DNA of 64,000 bases, from positions 310,001 through 374,000 of the forward strand of contig NZ_LUKD01000005.1 of the NCBI RefSeq assembly GCF_001592745.1. The letters are read 5' to 3'. Position numbers and translations under genes: made by a program. The notes beneath the pieces are model-generated. The model was not told the origin of the DNA and did not search any database. It saw only the letters and a program-made list of their open reading frames with translations. This DNA is from Bdellovibrio bacteriovorus (GTDB lineage Bacteria; Bdellovibrionota; Bdellovibrionia; Bdellovibrionales; Bdellovibrionaceae). Of the stretch, positions 24,716-33,857 are shown one piece after another (within the stretch, counting starts at the first letter, position 1; each line of letters begins with the position of its first letter).

Positions 24716-25528
24716 CTAAACCACTTTCAAATTCGGCAAGAGAGTGAAAATATCTTCTTCCAGCATTTGTCCTTGCTCACCAATGAGTTCGTGAAAGGAC
24801 TTCTTGTTCATATTCATCACGACATCGTGGCATTTCTTATAGAAACCTTCTTGATCGTCGTAATACCCGTTCCACAAATCTTTGGCTTTGGCTTCAGGAA
24901 GCACCCAGGATTTTTTTTCTGCGGCCGTGCCATCGTAGCGATTGTGATAATCCAAAAGATCCATGATTTGACGAGGCGAAAAATCCAACATCACCAAGGC
25001 TTCTTCTAAAAGCGCCAACTCTACGTACCAAAGATAGTTGCTCATTTTTTCCCAGAACTTAATTCCAGGTTTTCCGTAAGAGCTTTTGCAGAAGAAGGTC
25101 GTACAAACAACACCGCGATTGCGCCACACATTGCAGTTTTGTTTTTCTTTATTGTAGTAAGGGCACAGCCAGTCTTCGCGCTGACCGAACTCCCCTTCCG
25201 TGCGGTTATTAAACTCAACCTGATATTTTACCGGGGCCACCATCCCGATAGGAAGAGCGTATTCACGGCGAGCGATTTTATCGCGGAAGATGCGATGAGC
25301 TTCCGTAGAAGACTCTTCCTTCAACAAAGCCCCGATCATGAAATTTGCGAGGAACGGATGAAAGGTGCAGCACTTCAAATCCTCGCGATAATGAACTTTG
25401 CCTTTATGGCGAGGACGAGACATCGCACACGAGTCGCAGGTCGCTTTATTTTCTTCAGGAGAAAACTCCAGAATCTCTCGAGGTAAGAGATTTTCGTAGA
25501 CTCGTGGTAATTGGTATTTCAATAACAT
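24716..25528 (-). CDS. cysteine-rich cytoplasmic protein, possible metal or Fe-S binder
   Basis: 270 residues, no signal peptide. Clustered cysteines: ATCDSCAM (CxxC, about 31-34), LKCCTFHPFL (54-55), WLCPYYN (121), QNCNVWRNRGVVCTTFFC (about 130-146). The mix of CxxC, CC and spaced single cysteines in the first 150 residues recalls YkgJ-type (zinc/iron-chelating) proteins. The C-terminal half is helical and has no cysteines apart from one. It is placed directly before sufE, which suggests a role in Fe-S or sulfur handling, but the function is inference only. Confidence 0.7.
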   Translation of the reverse strand: MLLKYQLPRVYENLLPREILEFSPEENKATCDSCAMSRPRHKGKVHYREDLKCCTFHPFLANFMIGALLKEESSTEAHRIFRDKIARREYALPIGMVAPVKYQVEFNNRTEGEFGQREDWLCPYYNKEKQNCNVWRNRGVVCTTFFCKSSYGKPGIKFWEKMSNYLWYVELALLEEALVMLDFSPRQIMDLLDYHNRYDGTAAEKKSWVLPEAKAKDLWNGYYDDQEGFYKKCHDVVMNMNKKSFHELIGEQGQMLEEDIFTLLPNLKVV

Positions 25529-25531
25529 TCT

Positions 25532-26335
25532 TTACATTTTCAGGCGACAGCGGTCGGTCAATTTAAGCTTCAACTGCTTCATTGTATCAAACCTTTGCAG
25601 ACTGTCGTCCCACTTCCATACGAAGGTTTGGCAATTCACGAAATAAGGAAAAGCCACATCACCTTCCGCCGCATAGCTGCTCGCATAGACGAAATCAGGG
25701 ACCAGGGTCTTTACCAAAGTTTCAACAGCGGAATAACTCAAGATGTGAGCTTTTTCCAGCTCAAAAGAAATCTCTAAAGGAGTTACAAAGCCTGTCTGTC
25801 CATTATGCAGAGCTGCGCCCCATTCTACGAACGAATTGCGGTTATAAACGATACGGATGAACTGATGAAACTCGATGCCCTGGTTGGCGTATTCTTGCGC
25901 CAGTTGCGCGTAAATATCGGCGTCTTGTTCGCCGTTATCGCCAATAAGAATCACCTTGCGCGGACGGTGTTCTTCCATGAGTTTGCGCAAGTTCGTGATT
26001 TTATGAACATCGCTATCATATTCGGTTTTTCCAATATAGGTCCCCGCCGGGTAATTTCCGTTTTTGAGGAAATTGCGGTGCGTGCGACCCATGAACCATT
26101 CAGGTGCTTTTGAAAGATAAACCACCCGGATGTCTGAGTTTTCTTTCACGATGTGGTGATAAAGCGCATTCATTCCCAAGAAACGACTTTTATCATCAAA
26201 GGCGTAGCGGGCGGCTTCACTTAGATCCTTCACATTCGCAAGCTTGATGGTGTCATCGACGTCGCTTACGAACAATGTCTGAGCCTGAGAGGATAATGAA
26301 ACAAAGAATATTAAGAACGCGATAAAGTTTTTCAT
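25532..26335 (-). CDS. exported phosphatase of the APP1 (DUF2183) type
   Basis: 267 residues from the ATG at 26335 (AAGGG six bases upstream; the ATG two codons earlier overlaps it). Signal peptide ends SSQAQ. HAD-type motif DVDDT near 25, LSKAPEWF with the motif-II Ser, KVILIGDNGEQD with motif IV. In yeast, APP1 is a phosphatidate phosphatase; bacterial members are uncharacterised. Export suggests lipid substrates outside the cytoplasm. Three bases separate it from the next gene. Confidence 0.82.
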   Translation of the reverse strand: MKNFIAFLIFFVSLSSQAQTLFVSDVDDTIKLANVKDLSEAARYAFDDKSRFLGMNALYHHIVKENSDIRVVYLSKAPEWFMGRTHRNFLKNGNYPAGTYIGKTEYDSDVHKITNLRKLMEEHRPRKVILIGDNGEQDADIYAQLAQEYANQGIEFHQFIRIVYNRNSFVEWGAALHNGQTGFVTPLEISFELEKAHILSYSAVETLVKTLVPDFVYASSYAAEGDVAFPYFVNCQTFVWKWDDSLQRFDTMKQLKLKLTDRCRLKM

Positions 26336-26346
26336 ATCCATCCCTT

Positions 26347-26817
26347 TTAAATACCTTGCTCATCAAACCACATCACAAAGCGCTCCGGTGTTGCGTGAAT
26401 TGCGAAGGTTTGCGCCTCATCTTTGAAAGCAAAAAGTCCATTTTCAGAGTGAAACTGCTCAAACAAGGCTTTCGCTTCAGCTCCGCGAACTTCAAAGTGG
26501 GCTTTACCCGGACCAATACGCGCGACGTTGGATTTATGGATGTAGATCGCGCAGTGGTAATTGTTCTCCGCTTTTTTTGCGCAGATGAAATTCAGAACTT
26601 TTTTGGGAGCTTCTAAGGATTTCCCACGTCCCAACATCGAATCCTGTTCAGGACGATCCATGGCCAGGTAAAGCTCTTGAGGGGTGCCGTCGACAGTTCC
26701 GTCCACGCTGTTTGAAGCAATATTGATGATCATCTGCATGCCTAGATATCGACCGCTGGTCACAGCCCAGGAACTAGAAACTCCAAAGCTCAAAATCAAA
26801 AATAGAAGAATTCTCAT
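26347..26817 (-). CDS. exported protein, unknown function
   Basis: 156 residues from the ATG at 26817, with AAGGA eight bases upstream; a GTG two codons earlier is less likely. Signal peptide ends SSSWA-V. Two cysteines (NFICAKK, YHCAIYI) in the middle of a beta-rich mature part. First gene of the unit that leads to the APP1 phosphatase, the cysteine-rich protein and SufE. No family recognised. Confidence 0.7.
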   Translation of the reverse strand: MRILLFLILSFGVSSSWAVTSGRYLGMQMIINIASNSVDGTVDGTPQELYLAMDRPEQDSMLGRGKSLEAPKKVLNFICAKKAENNYHCAIYIHKSNVARIGPGKAHFEVRGAEAKALFEQFHSENGLFAFKDEAQTFAIHATPERFVMWFDEQGI

Positions 26818-27032
26818 CGACACATTCCTTGTCTAAAGTTTATTCATTCGCCTTCCTCAGACTGTCACTGTCAGGCCTGGAAGACGCCCTATCTGGAACT
26901 CCCAAAATGAGACTATATTCCATTGTAATATTCAACACTTATACCGTCTCATCATGGGGCGCCATGCTATACCGTGGCCCATCGCTTGCTCTTCTACAAG
27001 GCAAGACGGAAATCCTTAAACAGGAGGGACTT

Positions 27033-27296
27033 ATGAAAACGCTTCTAACTATCGCCATCTTGGCTTTCTCTTGCACTTCGTTTGCTTGGAAAAGCTCTGA
27101 AGCACCTTCGAAAGAATATGTCTTTAAGTACAAACTGGCGGGTCAGTCGCTGGAGATCAAGCGCGCGGCCGCAAGTTATGAGGACGCTTATGAACAAGCG
27201 GCTCAACAATGCTTTAATTTCTATAAAGGTCGTGGCCCTGTGGCTGAAGAACGCGGACTGGATATTATCGACGTTTGCGCAAACCCACGCTCTTAA
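27033..27296 (+). CDS. small exported protein, unknown function
   Basis: 87 residues from the ATG at 27033 with AGGAGG at 27022-27027; longer in-frame starts lack such a site. Signal peptide ends TSFAW. The mature part of about 68 residues has helical EDAYEQAAQQCFNFYKG and a second cysteine in DVCANPRS, so one disulfide is likely. No family recognised. Confidence 0.7.
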   Translation: MKTLLTIAILAFSCTSFAWKSSEAPSKEYVFKYKLAGQSLEIKRAAASYEDAYEQAAQQCFNFYKGRGPVAEERGLDIIDVCANPRS

Positions 27297-27389
27297 GACT
27301 TTTGACAAGCAGCATAAGTTCTTCGATTCCGTCTTTCCCTTCTGGCCGCTCCTCGCTTATATTAGAGCCTTATCTAAGGAGCGGTTTTC

Positions 27390-27587
27390 ATGGGAGTTCT
27401 AAAAGCCATCGGCGATTTTTTATTTGGTAAAGATCCTGATATCTTCGACGAAAAAGGAAATGTTTCACACAAACTTCCTAAAAAGAAATGGGAAGCTTGG
27501 CACAATCGTACAAAAACAGATCCACAGTACAATTGGCGTAATCACACCGGCATCACCGGTGCGACTAAAAAGAAAAACAGCAACTAA
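27390..27587 (+). CDS. small basic protein, unknown function
   Basis: 65 residues, AAGGAG 11 bases before the ATG. Begins MGVLKAIGDFLFGKDP, a short amphipathic helix, then a basic tail ending TKKKNSN. No signal peptide. It resembles small conserved hypothetical proteins of Bdellovibrio, but I cannot name a family. Overlaps glnD by four bases at the 3' ends. Confidence 0.6.
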   Translation: MGVLKAIGDFLFGKDPDIFDEKGNVSHKLPKKKWEAWHNRTKTDPQYNWRNHTGITGATKKKNSN

Positions 27588-29896
27588 AGCTGATACTTCT
27601 GCCTCAAGTTCGCGATCAGCTCTTGAGGCTCGCTTCCTAAAGACTTCACGGTAAAAATATCATCGACCTGACGGCCCCAAGTATGAACGCGGGCACTCTT
27701 AATGCTCACACCCAATTCACTTAAAGACTTCGCGGCTGAGGCCAAGAGCCCTGACTGATCTGGTCCTTTAAAGCTGATCACCCATTCTTTTTCATCCGCA
27801 CTAACAAGTTGAATCGACTCAAACTTCACGGCCGGAATATTTTTCGACTGCACTTGTGTGTTTTCTAAAATCTTTGTCAGTTGTTGAATGTTTCGAGTTG
27901 TCGATACTTGAAACCAGTCATACACGCCGACTTTAGAAAGTGTGTGAATCGAGGCATGGCGAATGCCCAAGCCCAGGGAATACAACTGCCCCACATAATC
28001 GCTTAAAAGCCCTTTACGGTCTTTTTTCTCGTGGAAGCGTATCCACACTTCCCCTTTGCGCGTTTTGTAAACCAAAGGCGCCAAAGAGCTTTCAGCGTGT
28101 TCTGCTTTTTTGAGATCGTTGACGAGATCTTTAATAGCCAGACTGTCTAATAAAACAGGGCCCAATTCCTCGATCACTTCTGAAGAAAGTTGCAACTTCT
28201 TGCGTAAACGCAGAGTTTGGAAATCGAAATAGTCTTGCGCTTTTTTAGATTCAAGGCTGACGACTAAATCGCGCAACAGTTTTGCTTTCCACTCATTCCA
28301 GGCCTCTGGATTTGTTGCACGAATATCGATGGCCGTGAATAAGGCCAGACGATAAAGTCTTGCGCCTTCCACACCCTTATCTCGCAAATCCTGCCACACT
28401 TTAGGATCTTTCGGATTTTTTCTAAAAGCGGCCTGAGAAATTTCCAGATGATTTTTCACCATCCACTTCACTTCGTCCGTGAAAGACTTTGAAAAACCAT
28501 AAGATTTAAAATCTCGTTCCACGATGGTCACGCCGAGATCCGAATGGTGGTCTCCACTTTCAAGGCCCTTTGCTAAATCATGATACAAACAGCTCCAGGA
28601 AAGAATGCGCCAGTCCTCTTTCGTGAGTTTTTGGTGCAAAGACTTTAATGGTCCTAGCTGAGAGGATTTTTTATAGATACGCTTTACTTCGCGACACGCC
28701 TGCATGATGTGCGAGTCCGCCGTAAAACGATGATACTGATCGTGCTGAACATAGCCCACTAAGCGGCGGATTTCAGGCACGAGCTTATCAATCAAACGCG
28801 AGCGAAAAATACTTACCAAAAACTCATCTGTCGCTTTAATATCAAGAATAGATTCTAGAACTTGCCCACGTCGTTTCGCCAAGGACTTCACTTTGGCATC
28901 GGGTAAAAGACTGTCCAGGTTTTCACGCACTTTTTTCTGCACTAAAACGCTCGAGTTCTTATGTAACGCAAGCGAAAGATCCTCGAACTTTTTAAACTCG
29001 AATTGCTCTAGTTTTTTTAGTTCTTTCTCTGAAGACTCGGCAACTTCCACAATCCAGTCTGAATAAAAATGCACGCGCGAAAGACCGCGCTGTAAATCGC
29101 GCATAAAATCTTTATGCGTTTTAAATCCCATCCATTTCGCAAGATCAAACTGTACTGCGTTGGACAGAATATCGCCATGACCTTCCAAGTGCAGCTTCTG
29201 ACGAATATTTAAAAAATAATTGCGATAGTAATGAAGAACATTCAGCGCATGCCCAGGGTGAGTGAACTTTTCGGCGAAGAGCTCGTAAATCTGCAAACCT
29301 TGTTCAAGATCGCGAAGTCCACCGGGTCCAAATTTAATATTGGGCTCAAGATAATTCGTGATGGAATCAAAGCGCTTTGCGCGGTTCTTCCGTTCTTCTT
29401 TCACAGCCTTTAAAAGAATGCGGCGATAATAGTTCTTTTTTGACCAGATCTTTTTTTGCTGTTCAAAAAGTTTTTGTGCGCCTTCAGGTGTCCAGGGACG
29501 AGCTTTTAATAACGCGAGAATATCAAAGGCCTCGACGTTTTCAGTCCAATCGGAAGGATTGTGAGGCATACGGTAGCGAAGTTTAAGACCCTGTTCGTTG
29601 GCTTTATCGACAAAGAGTTTTACCTTTTCTTCATCACCACAGAACAGAACATCGATATCCGACTTCGGACTTAATTCACCTCGAGCCCAAGATCCTAAAA
29701 TAATGGGATGACACTTTTCCCATTCCGGGGAGCTTTTAAAAAGCTCTTCCAGACGCGCCGACAACCAACCCGAAAAGTTTTCGGCTGAAAAACAAAACAC
29801 CTGACGAACATCTCCGTCAGGTGTCATAAGTGGTGGTGTTAAAACCTCTTGCGCTTGCTCCCACTGAGTTGAAGACAAAAAAGATCTTGTTGCCAT
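27584..29896 (-). CDS. glnD: PII uridylyltransferase/uridylyl-removing enzyme GlnD
   Basis: 770 residues (E. coli about 890). Nucleotidyltransferase motif GSWARGELSPKSDIDV at 68-83 with the D-I-D pair at 80-82, a middle GlnE-type helical region, an HD domain with YHDLAKGLESGDHHSD near 440, and two ACT domains at about 620-685 and 700-770 (DQSGLLASAAKSLSELG). It senses glutamine and modifies PII. It may be shorter in loops than the enterobacterial enzyme. Starts 5 bases after mutS, so co-transcribed. Confidence 0.9.
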   Translation of the reverse strand: MATRSFLSSTQWEQAQEVLTPPLMTPDGDVRQVFCFSAENFSGWLSARLEELFKSSPEWEKCHPIILGSWARGELSPKSDIDVLFCGDEEKVKLFVDKANEQGLKLRYRMPHNPSDWTENVEAFDILALLKARPWTPEGAQKLFEQQKKIWSKKNYYRRILLKAVKEERKNRAKRFDSITNYLEPNIKFGPGGLRDLEQGLQIYELFAEKFTHPGHALNVLHYYRNYFLNIRQKLHLEGHGDILSNAVQFDLAKWMGFKTHKDFMRDLQRGLSRVHFYSDWIVEVAESSEKELKKLEQFEFKKFEDLSLALHKNSSVLVQKKVRENLDSLLPDAKVKSLAKRRGQVLESILDIKATDEFLVSIFRSRLIDKLVPEIRRLVGYVQHDQYHRFTADSHIMQACREVKRIYKKSSQLGPLKSLHQKLTKEDWRILSWSCLYHDLAKGLESGDHHSDLGVTIVERDFKSYGFSKSFTDEVKWMVKNHLEISQAAFRKNPKDPKVWQDLRDKGVEGARLYRLALFTAIDIRATNPEAWNEWKAKLLRDLVVSLESKKAQDYFDFQTLRLRKKLQLSSEVIEELGPVLLDSLAIKDLVNDLKKAEHAESSLAPLVYKTRKGEVWIRFHEKKDRKGLLSDYVGQLYSLGLGIRHASIHTLSKVGVYDWFQVSTTRNIQQLTKILENTQVQSKNIPAVKFESIQLVSADEKEWVISFKGPDQSGLLASAAKSLSELGVSIKSARVHTWGRQVDDIFTVKSLGSEPQELIANLRQKYQL

Positions 29897-29901
29897 CGTG
29901 G

Positions 29902-32427
29902 CTACACTTCCTGTCCGTTACGAGCAACGATTTCTTTCCACTTCGCGATCTGGTTCATCGCATCCAGCGGACTCATCTGCATCAACGGGTATTTTTCCAC
30001 TTCTGCCATCAAACTTTTGATTTCTTCTGGCAAAGTGAAGGTCGTGATCGGATCTATATCCATCGCCGGAACATCACTATGCAATTGATCTAAAAGTGAA
30101 AGCTGACTGGAAGCTTGAACACGTTTTGATTCAATATCACGCAAAAGACCTTTGGCCCTTTTTGTCACAGAGGCAGGAAGTCCCGCTAATTCTGCCACTT
30201 GCACCCCGTAAGATTTTAATGCCGGGCCTTTCACCAAGGTGTGCAGGAAACGGATTTCACCGTTTCGTTCGGCCACCGTCATGTGAGCGTTTGTGATCTG
30301 ACCAAAACTTTGATCTAACGACGTCAGCTCATGGTAGTGAGTCGCAAAGAAAGTAAGGGCTTTTGTTTCACTTAATAAATGTTCAAGAATGGATTGCGCC
30401 AAGCACATGCCATCAAACGTGCTCGTACCACGACCGACTTCATCTAGGATCACCAAAGAATCTTTCGTCGCATTTTTTAGCATCGCGGAAGTTTCCGTCA
30501 TTTCAACCATGAATGTTGAAAGACCTTCCGACAACTGATCACTCGCACCAATACGTGTGAAGATCGCATCAAAGACCGGGATTGAAGCCTCATCTGCCGG
30601 GACGAAAGAACCCATTTGCGCCATAATAGCGATCAAAGCCACTTGTCTCATCAACGTCGACTTACCAGCCATATTCGGGCCCGTTAATAACAGGCAAGAG
30701 TGAGGGCGAAGTTCAATGTCGTTCGCAACGAAGTTCTTTTTCACGGTTTGCTCAACCACCGGGTGACGGCTGGCTCTCAATTTTAAAGAACCATCTGTCG
30801 TGAATTGCGGACGTACGTATTTTTCTTCCAAACTCAACCATGCCAAGCCTGAAACCACGTCGACCTCACTACATTCATGAGCCAGCGTCAGTAAAGCGGG
30901 GCATTGAGCCAGAATCTCTTTTCTCAAGGCTTCGAAGAATTCAAATTCCAAATCTGCGCGCTTCGTATTGGCACTCAGAACTTTTCTTTCTAATTCAACA
31001 AGCTCGTCGGTGCAGTAGCGTTCCGCATTAGTCAAAGTTTGTTTTCTTTGATAGTGCGCTGGCGCCTTGTCTTTGTGTGTATTAGTGATTTCAATATAAT
31101 AACCGAAAACATTGTTGTAGCGGATTTTAAGACTAGAAATACCGGTCTTCTCTTTTTCCTCAGCCTCCATGCGTGCCACCAAAGCTTGCGAATGAGTCGA
31201 AAGTTCAATCAACTCATCAAGCTCTGCAGAAACGCCCTGACGAATCAAATAACCTTGCTTTGTTGCCAAAGGAGGATCTTCAACCAACGTGCGCTCAATC
31301 TTGTAAGCAAGATCGCGCAAAGGTTCAAAGTTCGCCGTTCCCCCGGAAGCATGCACTAGAACTTCAAGCGCGCTGATACCAGCATGAACACTTCCTGCCA
31401 AAGCCAAAAGATCACGACCATTGCATTGAGGTTGAGAGATTTTTCCAAGACGTCTTTCGATATCGCCCATTTGCCCTAGGATTTGACGAACGCGTTTTAA
31501 CTCAAGGACATGGCTGCGCCAGAACTCAACCGAAGTAAGACGCTGTTCAATGGCCTTTGTATCACGCAGTGGAAAACTCAACCACTGACGAAGAAGACGA
31601 CTTCCCGCAGACGTTTGCGTGCGGTTGATCGCATGAAAAAGACTTCCCAGGCCTTCACCTTTGTAAGTCGAAAACACCTCAAGGTGACGAAGAACTGTTC
31701 CAGAAATTTCAAGACGATGCTCAAGATCCCTTTCTACAAACGGTGAAAGTGTCTTGATAGACTCTTCCCCTGACAGCTGCGTGACATAAGAAACCAGCCG
31801 GGCAGCCGACAAAGGCGCGCTGTTTTTTAATAAATCGTGAAGAGCCTCTGCGACATCTTCATGGAAGCTAATAAGTACGCCATCAAGACCTTTCAGCAAG
31901 GCCTCGTCGTCTTTAGAAATCACAATCTCAGCAACGGGAAGAATTTGTAAGAAACGCAAAAGCTCTGTCGTTTTTTGCGACCTAAAGAAAAATGCTTCGC
32001 CCGTTGTTGTATCTAAGAAGCTGATAGACTCATTATCTAAACTCACAAGATAATGAGGCTTTGTTCCGTCCAAAGTATCAGAGTCATAGACCATGCCCGG
32101 AGTCAGAACTCGCGTGACACCTCTTTTGACAATACCCTTTGCCATCTTGGGATCTTCTAGCTGATCACAGATTGCAACCTTGAAGCCGGCCGCTAAAAGT
32201 TTATTTATCGGACCTGCGATAGAATGATGAGGTACGCCACACATCGGAGTTTCATCAGCCGATTTTTTATTTCTTTGCGTAAGAGCGATTCCCAAGACCG
32301 GTGCCGCTTTCACAGCATCATCGAAGAACATCTCAAAGAAGTCCCCCATGCGGAATAGAAGAATTTTATCTTGGTGAACGGACTTGATGTCCCAGAACTG
32401 TTTCATGAGCGGAGTAAGATTTGACAT
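29902..32427 (-). CDS. mutS: DNA mismatch repair protein MutS
   Basis: 841 residues, usual length. Mismatch-recognition motif GDFFEMFFDDA at about 28-38 keeps the Phe-x-Glu. Walker A GPNMAGKST near 620, then ILDEVGRGTSTFDG (Walker B), and the C-terminal helix-turn-helix with KSYGVQVAELAGLP. It binds mismatches, then recruits MutL. Transcribed first in a two-gene unit with glnD. Confidence 0.97.
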   Translation of the reverse strand: MSNLTPLMKQFWDIKSVHQDKILLFRMGDFFEMFFDDAVKAAPVLGIALTQRNKKSADETPMCGVPHHSIAGPINKLLAAGFKVAICDQLEDPKMAKGIVKRGVTRVLTPGMVYDSDTLDGTKPHYLVSLDNESISFLDTTTGEAFFFRSQKTTELLRFLQILPVAEIVISKDDEALLKGLDGVLISFHEDVAEALHDLLKNSAPLSAARLVSYVTQLSGEESIKTLSPFVERDLEHRLEISGTVLRHLEVFSTYKGEGLGSLFHAINRTQTSAGSRLLRQWLSFPLRDTKAIEQRLTSVEFWRSHVLELKRVRQILGQMGDIERRLGKISQPQCNGRDLLALAGSVHAGISALEVLVHASGGTANFEPLRDLAYKIERTLVEDPPLATKQGYLIRQGVSAELDELIELSTHSQALVARMEAEEKEKTGISSLKIRYNNVFGYYIEITNTHKDKAPAHYQRKQTLTNAERYCTDELVELERKVLSANTKRADLEFEFFEALRKEILAQCPALLTLAHECSEVDVVSGLAWLSLEEKYVRPQFTTDGSLKLRASRHPVVEQTVKKNFVANDIELRPHSCLLLTGPNMAGKSTLMRQVALIAIMAQMGSFVPADEASIPVFDAIFTRIGASDQLSEGLSTFMVEMTETSAMLKNATKDSLVILDEVGRGTSTFDGMCLAQSILEHLLSETKALTFFATHYHELTSLDQSFGQITNAHMTVAERNGEIRFLHTLVKGPALKSYGVQVAELAGLPASVTKRAKGLLRDIESKRVQASSQLSLLDQLHSDVPAMDIDPITTFTLPEEIKSLMAEVEKYPLMQMSPLDAMNQIAKWKEIVARNGQEV

Positions 32428-32500
32428 AGCCCAAAAAGTTAACGAAGGCGGGGCGGCAATTCACTCAAAAACGCATCGCATCTGTGAGGGAAAATAGGGC

Positions 32501-32535
32501 TTTAAAAACGAAAACCGCACTCATAAAGAGTGCGG
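32501..32535 (-). terminator. intrinsic terminator of the 37.8-32.5 kb export operon
   Basis: Minus-strand stem CCGCACTC (32535-32528) with GAGTGCGG (32522-32515), loop of five, followed by T-rich TTTTCGTTTTT. It lies 9 bases after the stop of the last gene. Confidence 0.85.
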
Positions 32536-32543
32536 CGCGTTAG

Positions 32544-33803
32544 CTACTTCTCTGGAGTGTTCGTATTCACCCATTTTTCGACGATGGCCCGCATTTTTGA
32601 TGACATCAATCCACTTCGTGGCATGGGGGCATTGGCGTCGTTAATACGCAATAGAATCTTCGCGGCCTTCGATTTTGATTGAGAATAACTGCTTAAGTCC
32701 AAACCACCCTGACTGCTGGCCCCTTGATGGCAGGAAAAACACTGACTTCGGAAGACACCTAAGTTTGCGTCTGTGGAAGTCAACTGGGCAAAAGTGACTT
32801 TCTCTGGAGTCGTATCCACTGGCACCGTGACGTTGGAGCCCGTGCCGCATTTTGCAGAGGCATCGACTTTTTCGATGGAGCTAAACTGCAAAGCAAACTT
32901 ATCCGTGGTTTTGCGAGACGCCGTAACAATCAACTGCGCATTTCCAACCGGCGCGAGATTTAAGGATACATTCGGGCATATAACGGCATCAATCCCACGA
33001 TAGACCGTCGCCGCATCATTCAAGACGTTATTAACGTAAAAGAACAAACCTTTCACTCGATATTTCGCACTTCCGGAAGCAATACCCATCGTCGGATTTT
33101 TAATCGCGTATCCAACTTCAGTGCCCCCGACTTTCGCTACTTGAACTTCCACTGAAATAGTCAAAGGCAGTTTCGCGGCATTAGTTGGCATATCGCCAGC
33201 CGTATTCATGTTCCAAGAAAGTTTGGACCAATATGTTGATTCTGATTTTTTATTTACAATATTTGCGTCGGTCTTATTACCAGTCACGACAGACTTATCT
33301 TCAACATCACTCCCCTTACACTGAGCCCAGGCCGTTACGGCATTTTCCCAATCCGCTTTTAAACTACTAATGGTCCCGTTGTGATGAGCTCCCGTTGAAG
33401 GAGGATTGTGATTGGCACTGATGGCATTTGCGGAAACCGCTAGATAACCTTTGTCGCGGAAAACCTGATAAGACGATAAAGAATTTTTAGAGGCAAAAGC
33501 AGGCGCTTCGTGCTCTCCATTGTGGCAACCTGCGCAGTTGTTCTTTAAAAACACGTAGTAACCCGCGCCGAATTTCGCGTAAAGCTGGTCCTCACAGATA
33601 TCGCCCGTGCTTTGTTCTTCCGAAGTTTCGTCATCGATTAAGGAATCATCTACGGGAAGACTGCTTCCGGAATTAAGTTGCACGGCTTTTGTATCTAATA
33701 CGAAACCTTCTCCTAAGTTCTGACCGCAGTTTTGAAATGCAATCACCAGAAGAAAACTTCCAGATACCATCCCTAAAACTTTAAGAGCTTGTGTTCTTTT
33801 CAT
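32544..33803 (-). CDS. lipoprotein with two CxxCH haem-type motifs
   Basis: 419 residues from the ATG at 33803; an ATG five codons upstream is also possible. Lipid-type signal ending VIAFQNC, Cys26. CAGCH at 90-94 and CFSCH at 355-359 each fit covalent haem c attachment, and PMPRSGLM near the second could supply a Met ligand. A middle beta region resembles a copper-monooxygenase-like C-terminal domain (VEVQVAKVGG, RYRVKGLFFYVNN) but this is uncertain. Last gene of the four-gene operon. Likely periplasmic electron-transfer or structural role. Confidence 0.75.
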   Translation of the reverse strand: MKRTQALKVLGMVSGSFLLVIAFQNCGQNLGEGFVLDTKAVQLNSGSSLPVDDSLIDDETSEEQSTGDICEDQLYAKFGAGYYVFLKNNCAGCHNGEHEAPAFASKNSLSSYQVFRDKGYLAVSANAISANHNPPSTGAHHNGTISSLKADWENAVTAWAQCKGSDVEDKSVVTGNKTDANIVNKKSESTYWSKLSWNMNTAGDMPTNAAKLPLTISVEVQVAKVGGTEVGYAIKNPTMGIASGSAKYRVKGLFFYVNNVLNDAATVYRGIDAVICPNVSLNLAPVGNAQLIVTASRKTTDKFALQFSSIEKVDASAKCGTGSNVTVPVDTTPEKVTFAQLTSTDANLGVFRSQCFSCHQGASSQGGLDLSSYSQSKSKAAKILLRINDANAPMPRSGLMSSKMRAIVEKWVNTNTPEK

Positions 33804-33857
33804 CCCCAAATTCCCCATTCCCCTTACGAACCCGAACTTAAGACGTCGACTTACTTT

